Position numbers and translations under genes: made by a program. Below, piece by piece: positions 56,309 through 64,000 of a DNA stretch of 64,000 nt. The notes below the pieces were generated by a model. That model did not search any database. It was not told where the DNA came from and worked only from the letters and a program-made list of their open reading frames with translations. Source of the DNA: Nicotiana tabacum (lineage: Eukaryota > Streptophyta > Magnoliopsida > Solanales > Solanaceae). The stretch is from contig NC_134081.1 in assembly GCF_000715075.1 (NCBI RefSeq), positions 112,628,289 through 112,692,288 on the forward strand. The letters are read 5' to 3'. How positions within the stretch are numbered: position 1 is the first letter of the stretch; every line of letters starts with the position of its first letter.

Positions 56309-56313
56309 GAAAC

Positions 56314-57012
56314 ATCATAGAGGTACGTAGGGAGTTTCACCTATATTACTCGGCAGTTAACTACAAAGGTTTCTTCATAACCACCATAAGACTCTTCACC
56401 ATTCTAATAACCACCAGAACAATATAGCTTTATAAGAATTCACATACCAATCTTCACATTTCCAACTCTAATAATTGATTGACTTGAAGAATTGGTATTT
56501 ATACAAAAAGATTGCAGCAAAAGAAAATGAATACCATGTACAAGAAACCAACAATGATCTCAAACCTCAGCTACTGATAAATAAGAGCTACGAGAGACTG
56601 TCGATTGAAGGAAACAACAACATATGTATGGATGTATGATCCAGTATGTGAATGTATGACTTACAACAATAACAACATAACCAGTGTAATCCCACATAGT
56701 GGGGTCTGGGGAGGGTAGTGTGGATGCAGACCTTACCCCTATTCTTGTGAGCATCGAGAGGTTGTTTCCAATAGACCCTCGGCTCAAGGAAAACATAAAC
56801 ACAATAATAACTAAAAAGAGATATGGTAATGTAGAAGCGATGAAAGGAAACAGTAATAACAACAAAATAATAAAGTGACTTGAAGAGGAAAAAAACAACA
56901 CACAGCACTCGAAATCTACAAATAAGATAACATGAGACTACGTACTAATACTACTGGTATGAAAAGAGGAATTCTAGACTACCTACTGCTGGTATGTAAA
57001 TGTATGACTTGC
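56314..57012 (-). other. RAD16-like intron DNA upstream of element E
   Basis: Intronic DNA between the target duplication of E and the GC-type donor of the exon at 57013. It holds the SINE at 56655; otherwise no feature is seen. Confidence 0.6.
56655..56785 (+). mobile_element. SINE (Au-like / Solanaceae type)
   Basis: AACAATAACAACATAACCAG, then GTGTAATCCCACATAGTGGG, TCTGGGGAGGGTAGTGTGGA, CAGACCTTACCCCTA and GAGGTTGTTTCCAATAGACC follow the consensus of a very common plant SINE that I recall as Au SINE. The tail is A/AAC-rich. It inserted in the RAD16 intron antisense to the gene. Naming is from memory. Confidence 0.8.
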
Positions 57013-57639
57013 CTTATCCAAAATGATGCGGTCCCACTTCAGTGAATGCAAAGCTAACTTCCTCCTGGACACAACTGAATTATCAATAGAACCACTGTTG
57101 CTCATTTTTTCTGTAGAATCTGTTTTCTGGTCCAATATTTCTCCCAGAGGTTTTAAGTTCTTACTCTGCTGTTTTGACGGCGTCATATACTTCTTATAAT
57201 CAACCTCAATGGTGGAGTAGGTAGTAATAACAAAATCATATTCCGCCAATTTGTGCATATGTTTCTCCCTGTCAGTGCCATAATAAACAAGAATTTTGTT
57301 GCTACCATTAGTCGTGCAACTATCAATCTCACTAAACCATTGCATTACTCCAACCAAAGGACATACAACAAGAGTTCCTTTGACTGTCTGGGAAGTACTT
57401 GGTGAAGATGACAATATACTGGAATTACTACTATTTGTTCTCTGTAATTCGCGTTTAGCTAGCACAAGTGCTATGGCTTGATCAGTCTTCCCCATTCCCA
57501 TTTCATCAGCAAGAATACCTCCTCTTGCTGCAGATTCTTCTTGCTTTAATGACCAAGCCGACCACTCCTTTTGGTACCTCAGCAATGGCAATATAAAATC
57601 GGATGGTGGCTCGGTTGTTTCAGCTAAAACCAACACGTT
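57013..57639 (-). pseudogene. RAD16: RAD16-like exon: SNF2 motifs I-II with DKA(H) in place of DEAH
   Basis: The largest exon visible. PPSDFILPLLRYQKEW is followed by GGILADEMGMGKT (Walker A intact), TLVVCPLVGVMQWFSEID (motif Ia), EYDFVITTYSTIE and LKWDRIILDKA at the end. The family residue after LD is Glu; here it is Lys (GAG or GAA to AAG), which should abolish ATP hydrolysis. The zinc-binding segment many RAD16 proteins have after the TTYSTIE region is missing. The donor is AAG|GCAAGT, a GC-AG type. The acceptor is probably at 57640 (CTCAG). Element G starts about 50 bp upstream in the gene's sense. Confidence 0.93.
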
Positions 57640-57691
57640 CTGAGTGCTAACTTTCACTGATTTACACTGATTATGAAGTGTAATCCGCAAC

Positions 57692-57933
57692 TGAATGAAT
57701 TGAGGAAGACGAAATTGAGAGCAGAAAAAAGGTAGAGAATAAAGAGAACAATCTGATTACTTCTCTGCTTAGCAATGTCGGTTACAACTAATAAAATGAA
57801 TGTATGCGTATACTTATACTAATATCTATTGACTCCTAACAGATGATAGCTATAAATAAGAAAAATAACATAATTACCCCTGTAGCTAACTAATGATCAG
57901 GGAACTATAGTACAATTAACTGACTCCTTTGTA
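57692..57933 (-). repeat. 3' LTR of element G
   Basis: Shares ACAATCTGATTACTTCTCTG, ATGAATGTATGCGTATACTT and GTAGCTAACTAATGATCA with 62316-62556. Confidence 0.9.
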
Positions 57934-58032
57934 ACCCCCACAACCTAAGAGAGATGAAGATGTTCTTCATCCCTAGCTTGGAAATCAGACAACTATGCTG
58001 AACCACAGTGAGCCCTTTGGTAAGAAGGTCGG

Positions 58033-61000
58033 CTAATTGTTCAGAAGAGGCAAGGTGAAGAAGATGAACCAACCCAAGTTGCACTTTCTCCCGAATAAAA
58101 TGGCAATCGATGTCGATGTGTTTGGTACGTTCATGGAACCAGGATTCGCAGCTATCTGAATAGCAGATTTGCTGTCACAATGCATAGAAACATGCAGCTG
58201 AATCTCCACACCCAACTCCTTGAACAAACCTACAACCCAGACTACCTCTGCCATAGTCAAAGCTAGACTTCGATACTCAGCCTCATCGGAGCTCCGTGAA
58301 ACAATGGCCTATTTCTTCGACTTTCAAGAGATGAGGGAATTACCAAACATCACAAGGTAACCAGTAACTGAATGCCTAGTGTTGGGACACGAGGCCCAAT
58401 CAGCATCATACTAAGTAGTAAGCTGAGAAGATATCTCAGAATGCATGAGAATGCCAAGACTAGGGAAACCATTAATGTACCTCACAAGCCTGAGAGCAGC
58501 CGTTATGTGTGAACATTTGGGAGAGTGCATGAACTGACTCAGACATTGCACAGTAAAAGTAATGTTTGGTCGAGTGATTGTCAGATATAAGAGTTGACCA
58601 ACCAACCTCTGATAGGCAGTAGGATCAGCAAAAGCAGAATCAGCAGAGGAACCAACATGCATATCAAACTCTGTGGTGGTGAGATTTTGGTTAAGTTCCA
58701 TAGGAGCACCAACTGTCTTCGCACCAAGCAACCCCATGTCAGAGACAAGCTTAAGTGCATACTTTCTTTGATGCATCAAAATTCCTTCTTTACTGCGCGC
58801 AAACTCTATGCCAAGGAAGTACTTCAATTCACCAAGATCCTTGATCTTAAAAGCCTTCTGCAAATAATCCTTAGTCTTTTGAATCAAGAAAATATCATCT
58901 CCCGTGATCAAAAGATCATCAACATAGGTTAAGACTACCACCAGCTTGCCACGTAACCTCTTGGTGAACAAGGAATAGTCAAGAGGACTTTACGTAAAAC
59001 CAGAAGAGATCAAGGCTGAGGTAAGTTTAAGGTTCCATTGCCTAGAAGCCTGCTTAAGACCATATAAGGACTTAAGCAGTTTGCACACATGTTGAGAACT
59101 GGCACCACTCCTGAATCCTTGTGGAAGACACATGTACACTTCTTCAGTCAAATCTCCCTGCAAAAAGGCATTATAGACATCCATTTAATGGATCTCCCAA
59201 TTCCTCATGGCAGCCAAAGAAATAACATCTCTAACATTGATCATTTTGACCACAGAGGAGAAAATTTTCTAATAATCAATTCCTTCTTATTGACTATACC
59301 CCTTTGGCAACCAACCTAGCTTTGAACATCTCCACCTCACCAGTGGCCTTATATTTGATTTTGAAAACTCATTTGCAACCAATGGCTCGCTTGCCATGTG
59401 GCAAAGGGACAACCAACCAAGTCTTATTGTCTTCCAAAGCTTGGATTTCAGCTTGCATAGCCTCCACCCACCTTGGATCCTTGACTGCATCAGAATAATT
59501 CCTAGGCTCAACCTCAGAAGAAAACTTTATCAGAAAACATTAATACTTAGCAGACAAATGACCGTAAGATAAGACATCTGAAAGAGGATAGGAACAAGAG
59601 TGTGCTCCAGGTTTCCTGTCAGTCCTGACATAATCTTTAATCCAAATTGGAGGCTTAAGAGTTCTAGTAGGTCGATGTAGAATACTAACAATGGGAGAAG
59701 ACTGATCAGTATACAGCTGTGGAGCAACGGGATTATCAGCAGGAACAAACTCAACCTCCTGAACAGACTCAACCTCCTGGGGATCCCTATGATCAACCAT
59801 GTGTGCCGGTGATGATCCATCAGTATGTTGGACATGAGCAGATGAAAACATAGGAGCATTGGAGTGACTATCTACTGCAATAAGAAACTCATCTGCTTCA
59901 TGATCAGATGGCAAAATATTCACACCAGGAATGATTGAGGTTGAATTCTTATTAGCCAGCAAAAAAGGAAAATTTTCGTCATGAAACACCATATCTCTGC
60001 TAATGAAACAAACATTATTTTCCATATCATAAAGCTTGTAGCCTTTCTGATAAACTCCATATCCTAGAAGGATAGACTTAATGGCCCTTGGGCCAAATTT
60101 ATCTTATCTTGGTAGGACAGTGGCAAAGCATAAACAACCAATCACCCGCATGTGTGCCAAGGAAGGGGATCTACCATACAACATCTCAAAAGGAGATTTG
60201 TGTCCTAGAACTGTTGAAGGCATTCTATTCACAATGTATGTAGCAGCTTCTACACAACACCCCCAAAACTTGACTGGAATACCACCCTGGAACTTAATGG
60301 CTCTAAGCAGTCTCTAATAGGTGCCTATGTTTCCTTTCCACAACCCCATTCTGTTGGGGTGTGTAAGGACAGGAACTCTGGTGTAAGATTTCATGCAGTT
60401 TGAACAAGTCACCATAACTACTATTAAAAAATTCAGACCCATTGTCAAATCTGAAATATTTAATCTTTTTACCAAATTGATTAAGAATCATAGAAATAAA
60501 AGTCTTGAGCAATTCAGAAACATCAGATTTGACTATTAATAAGAAGGTCCATGTCCATCTTGAATGGTCATCAGCCAGTATCTCAATCCATTATAAGTAG
60601 TAGCTTTATAATGTCCCCACACATCTATGTGTACCAAATGAAAAGATTCATCTACTCTACTATCACTGATTGGAAATGAAACTCTGGTTTGCCTAGCCAA
60701 TAGGCATACATCACAATGATGTAAAAGAAAATCAGCCATATTTGTAAAAACAGAAATCTTCCTAAGTACTGCCATTGGAACATGGCCTAATTTTCTATGC
60801 CAAACTTCTGGACTTCCTTCCTTAATAGCCATACACCTCCTGTTTTCCAAAATGTTGCTTTTAGTCGGACAATCCAATAGATAGAGTCCATCTAGCTCTC
60901 TACCAGTCACCTTCACTTTCTCAGTGCAAAGGTCCTGAAAAATATAGAATCCAGGAAAGAACAAACCACAGCAGTTCAATTCTCTTGTTACTTTGGAGAC

Positions 61001-61438
61001 AGATAAGAGATTAAATTTAAAAGATGGCACACACAACACATCTTTGATCACATCACCTCCAGTCAACTGACAATCACCAACATGTGTTATTTGATCAGAA
61101 TCACCTGTTGGCAATTGTATATTTTCTTTAACACCATTAAGTAACAATTTGTCATTACTAATCATGTGATTAGTGGCCCCGGTATCAACTATCCATTGAA
61201 TACTATTAACCTGTGGAAAAATAGGATTACCTGCCAAATGAGCACTAGCATTTGAAGTTGAAACCTTGCATAGCATATTCAGAAGCATAGAGTATTGCTC
61301 CTGAGTGAATGCTGGAGGAGCAGTATTCTCATGCACCACATTTGCCTTCTTCTTAGATTTAAAATCAACAGGGTAACCAATGAGCTTATAACAGTTCTCT
61401 TTCAAATGCTCTTTCGTGCCACAGTAATCACACTTCAT
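58033..61438 (-). pseudogene. Element G pol (with gag zinc finger), broken
   Basis: The frame from 61438 begins with a knuckle-like CDYCGTKEHLKENC. Protease IQWIVDTGATNHMIS is at about 61200, and integrase VWHRKLGHVPMAVL and CDVCLLARQTRVSF follow, breaking near 60536. A piece at 60303-60512 has FRFDNGSEFFNSS and CPYTPQQNGVVERKHRH. A linker follows (59540-60025), then RT pieces to 58411: a stop precedes [19 protein letters not shown], then [16 protein letters not shown] and VLTYVDDLLITGDD. RNase H remains at 58033-58410, with SKSAIQIAANP. Stops separate most pieces. Confidence 0.9.
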
Positions 61439-61514
61439 TAGTTTATAGTATTTATCCTAAGAATGACCTCTTAGATGACAAAACTCACATTCAACATTAT
61501 AATTCTTCTTAGAT

Positions 61515-62306
61515 TTAGAAGTAGCTCCTCCTTGTGATGTAAAAAAAAGCAGTTGGCCCAATGCCAGTGTTAGCATACTGATTTCCCGCGACTATCTTCG
61601 GACTTTCATCTTGACCAATCATAGCATACGCCTGGCTTACAGTAGGCAAACGTGTCTTTAATAGAATCTGACTACGACCTTTGTTGTAGCCCTCATTGAG
61701 GCCCATAAGAAAATAATAGAGCCTCTGATGTTGTAAATGCTTAAGAAATTCTTTAGATTTAGGACAACCGCAAGGAGGAGGCATAAGAGAGTCATACTCG
61801 TCCCATAGATCTTTCAATCGAATAAAATATACTGATATAGAGGATGTGCCCAGAGTAAGAGTAAATATTTTCCTATGCAATTGATATTCACGAGATCCAT
61901 TTACCTTGTCAAAACGCTCCTCCAAGGCTGACCAAATGTCATGAGCATTTGAAGAAAGCAGGACTCCAGTCACCAATTCCTTGCTAACATTACACATTAT
62001 CCATGAAATTACGATTGCATTGCACCGATCTCATAACTTCCATAGTTCTGGCTCAAAATCCTCTTTTGAGATAGTGCCGTCCACAAAACCGAGTTTATTT
62101 TTCCCAAGCAGTGACAATTTTATAGCTCGACTCCAAATTATGTAATTATCCATGCCGGTCAACAAAAAACCTATGAACAGGGATCCTGGGCCATCAGACG
62201 GGTAGAGATAGTATGGGTGATTATGGTTAATCACCATCGGTCCTCCACCGTAAATACCTCCAGTAACTCTGTTTTCCTTATCGGCAACATCATCTTCAAT
62301 CGCCAT
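61515..62306 (-). pseudogene. Element G gag, one nonsense codon in the N-terminal half
   Basis: The ATG at 62306 (MAIEDDVADKENRVTGG) is only a few bases past the LTR. YYLYPSDGPGSLFI, NYIIWSRAIKLSLLGKNKLGF and FVDGTI match the copia gag N-terminal (Gag_pre/UBN2_3-type) family. A TGA replaces a Trp codon at about 62031. The same frame set continues in 61515-61997 with DIWSALEERFDKVNGSREYQ and LWDEYDSLMPPPC. The frame shifts near 61515 before the zinc finger. Confidence 0.9.
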
Positions 62307-62315
62307 GAAAACAAC

Positions 62316-62556
62316 TAAATGAATTGAGAAGACAAAATTGAGAGAAGAAGAAAGGTAGAGAACAGAGAGAACAATCTGATTACTTCTCTGCTTAGCAATG
62401 TCAATTGCAACTAACAAAATGAATGTATGCGTATACTTATACTAATATCAATTGACTCCTAACAGATGACAGTTGTAAATAAGAAAAATAACATACTTAC
62501 CCTTGTAGCTAACTAATGATCAAGAAACTGTAGTACAATTAACTAACTCCTTTACA
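62316..62556 (-). repeat. 5' LTR of element G
   Basis: Homologous to 57692-57933; starts TGTAAAGGAG on the minus strand. The gag ATG follows within about 10 bp, leaving no room for a normal primer site and leader. Confidence 0.9.
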
Positions 62557-62960
62557 GTGAGTATTACCTAAATCTACATGTTTTGAATAAATTTTTGTAA
62601 GCCAATTATACATTTCTTCTTCCCATATATCCCACATCAAAACTGATAGTCTTTTCTTTGTGTTCCTTTCACATTCTTCTTTTCTACCTTCTATCCTTTT
62701 TCATCAATAAAGCCATCTCCGCCATCAGATCAAGATATCCACCATCTGAATCAAGAACCCCATTCCCTTGGTCTTCTGTCAACCAGTTGAATGGATTTTC
62801 AGATATATGTACTAATTATCAAATTAATTACAGAATTATCAAAAGGGTCACATTAAGTATTCAAAGCATGCGCATTTATGGGTGTAAGAATTTCTGGACA
62901 GAGTCAGATTCAAGTTTATGGGTTCGAGTTCGAAATTCTACCATAAATCATTTGATTTAT
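62557..62960. other. DNA between element G and the TRIM-like array; no gene supported
   Basis: A minus-strand open stretch near 62680-62815 (FNWLTEDQGNGVLDSDGGY) has no family I recognise and no clear splice sites. RAD16 N-terminal exons were not found here. Confidence 0.4.
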
Positions 62961-63901
62961 TGATACAACCTAGGGAGAACCACACCCCAAAAGCTAGCTA
63001 TTAGGGTGGGAGAGCCCAAGGCTATATAAACCCCACATCAGCACATTGCAATACCGATGTGGGACTCAAGTTCCATACCTTGCAATGAACTATAACAAAC
63101 CTCCACGCTCCACATCCGTCGTCCCGATGGCTGTGCGCTAGACTTTTCTAGCCCCGGGCAAACACTGCAATGCCGGCGTCACCATCCATGGCACGGTGGG
63201 CAAGGAAGGCGGTGGTGGCTCTGATACCATTGATACAACCTAGGGAGAACCACACCCCAAAAGCTAGCTATTAAGGTGGGAGAGCCCAAGGCTATATAAA
63301 TCCCACATCAGCACATTGCAATACCGATGTGGGACTCAAGTCCTATACCTTACAATGGATCATAACAAACCACCACGCTCTGCATCCGTCACCCCGACGG
63401 TTGTGCGCTAGATTTTTCTAGCCACGGGCGAACACTGCGATACCAGCGTCATCATCCATGGAACGGTGGGCACGAAGGGCGGTGGGTGGCTCTGATACCA
63501 TTGATACAACCTAAGGAGAACCACACCCCAAAAGCTAACTATTAAGGTGGGAGAGCCCAAGGCTATATAAACCCCACATCAGCACATTGCAATACCGATG
63601 TGGGAATCAAGTCCCATACCTTGCAATGGATCATAACAAACCACCACGCTCTGCATCCGTCGTCCCGACGGCTGTGCGCTAGACTTTTCTAGCCCCGGGT
63701 GAACACTGCAATATCGGCGTCACCATCCATGGTACGGTGGGCACGAAAGACGGTGGGTGGCTCTGATACCATTGATACAACCTAGGGAGAACCACACCCC
63801 AAAATCTAGCTATTAAGGTGGGAGAACCCAAAGCTATATAAACCTCACATCAGCACATTATAATACCGATGTAGGACTCAAGTCCCATACCTTGCAATGG
63901 A
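62961..63901 (-). mobile_element. TRIM-like miniature LTR element, head-to-tail array of ~270-bp units
   Basis: Units start at 62961, 63231, 63502 and 63773 (the last truncated). On the minus strand each unit has an LTR-like part with CCCACATCGG, a TATATA box (TTTATATAGCC) and an end GGTTGTATCA. This is followed by ATGGTATCAGAGCCACC, a canonical initiator-Met primer site, and a ~110-bp non-coding internal segment. LTR plus primer site plus no coding capacity defines TRIM elements. The alternation LTR-internal-LTR-internal indicates a tandem multimer. Confidence 0.82.
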
Positions 63902-63981
63902 ACGATGTGGGTTTATATAGCCTTGGGCTCTCCCACCTTAATAGCTAGCTTTTGGGGTGTGGTTCTCCCTAGGTTGTATCA
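63902..63981 (+). repeat. Inverted partial copy of the TRIM LTR end
   Basis: This ~80-bp segment is the reverse complement of the first ~80 bp of each unit (GATGTGGGTTTATATAGCC ... GGTTGTATCA). The whole array is thus bounded by inverted ends TGATACAACC / GGTTGTATCA, with flanks TTTAT (62956-62960) and TTTAC (63982-63986) that differ by one base. Confidence 0.85.
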
Positions 63982-64000
63982 TTTACTGAGTTCAAAAGCT

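Larger units (their letters stand above)
11285..57639 (-). pseudogene. RAD16: RAD16-like SNF2 helicase gene, scattered over ~46 kb and damaged
   Basis: Ten exons on the minus strand reproduce the plant RAD16 (Rhp16-type) order: SNF2 motif I GMGKT, the Walker B region, SGTPLQNR-type motif III, the CKDCDC and CPQC cysteine block, LLRRTKK, GFRSSSILN, FSQFTSFLD, GGVAINLTVASH and the motif VI RIHRIGQ. In yeast and plants this family acts in nucleotide excision repair of non-transcribed DNA with ATPase and RING E3 activities. Lesions seen: DEAH to DKAH, a TAA at codon 18 of the exon at 37790-37912, a 1-bp deletion in the exon at 11940-12043, and no RING-finger block between 31912 and 12252. The remaining splice sites are good. 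A diverged pseudogene paralogue is the simplest reading; an assembly error cannot be excluded. Confidence 0.88.
57692..62556 (-). mobile_element. Element G: short-LTR Ty1/copia retrotransposon, minus strand
   Basis: Direct repeats of about 240 bp (57692-57933 and 62316-62556) flank minus-strand gag-pol. The polypurine-like tract GGTTGTGGGGG abuts the 3' LTR. No clear target duplication was found by eye (GCAAC against GTGAG). It separates the helicase exon at 57013 from the N-terminal RAD16 exons, which should lie to the right. Confidence 0.9.

Noticed and set aside
57687..62561. Target-site duplication for element G
   Set aside because: Flanks GCAAC and GTGAG do not match, and shifting the LTR edges by a few bases does not give a repeat.
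62658..62963. 101-residue plus-strand ORF with a hydrophobic start
   Set aside because: No recognisable family; ends at the edge of the TRIM array; probably chance.
63214..63229. tRNA-like GGTGGCTCTGATACCA segments near the right end
   Set aside because: They are the complement of an initiator-Met primer-binding site in each TRIM unit, not part of a tRNA gene with cloverleaf structure.

Overview
This is a retrotransposon-dense nuclear plant window, most likely from the Solanaceae and possibly Nicotiana. The evidence is the intron-rich eukaryotic gene structure, the initiator-Met-tRNA primer sites of Ty1/copia elements, a Tat-type Ty3/gypsy element with an antisense ORF, and a SINE of a kind common in Solanaceae. 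I found no bacterial, organellar or CRISPR features.

The host backbone is one gene on the minus strand: a RAD16-like SNF2 helicase (nucleotide excision repair family). Ten exons are recognisable by their conserved helicase blocks, spread over about 46 kb. In transcription order they are 57013-57639, 37790-37912, 37631-37704, 32150-32210, 31912-32058, then 12164-12252, 11940-12043, 11692-11844, 11435-11523 and 11285-11365. The introns between them are filled with LTR retrotransposons. The gene looks dead or dying: the Walker B DEAH box reads DKAH, the second visible exon has an in-frame TAA, the exon at 11940 has a 1-bp deletion, and the block that normally carries the RING finger was not found. 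The N-terminal exons (right of 62556) and the last exon (left of the window or lost) are not visible.

Layout from left to right. Element A (1-10370, +) is a SIRE-like copia element with ~900-bp LTRs, gag, pol and a third ORF. The five C-terminal RAD16 exons (11285-12252) follow. Element B (12382-22771, +) is a related SIRE-like element whose 3' LTR is followed by another primer-binding site. Host remnant DNA (22786-24436) holds a possible two-exon fragment. Element C (24437-31050, -) is a copia element with a truncated tandem partner (31051-31864). Next come RAD16 exons, then copia element F (32391-37625, -, target duplication TCTAC) inserted 5 bp past a splice donor, then two more RAD16 exons. 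Element E (38238-56308, -, target duplication GAAAC) is in the same family as C and is split by gypsy element D (38324-49595, -), which carries an antisense spliced ORF and a ~50-bp tandem repeat. A SINE, the main RAD16 helicase exon, copia element G (57692-62556, -) and a tandem array of miniature LTR elements (TRIM-like) with an inverted end (62961-63981) complete the window.

The most interesting signal is in A and B. Both carry a consensus-like splice donor inside gag and a branch-point/polypyrimidine/CAG acceptor immediately after the gag stop. In B, splicing these would join gag to protease-pol in frame, skipping a coiled coil, a second zinc knuckle and the gag stop. This suggests a splicing switch between long Gag (unspliced) and Gag-Pol (spliced). 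Both elements also carry a downstream ORF3 with a domain resembling the 'putative plant transposon protein' family, and a near-palindromic motif GAACC-W-GGTYC scattered through coding and non-coding parts. All coding regions of the elements contain stops or frameshifts, so these copies are not expected to be autonomous.
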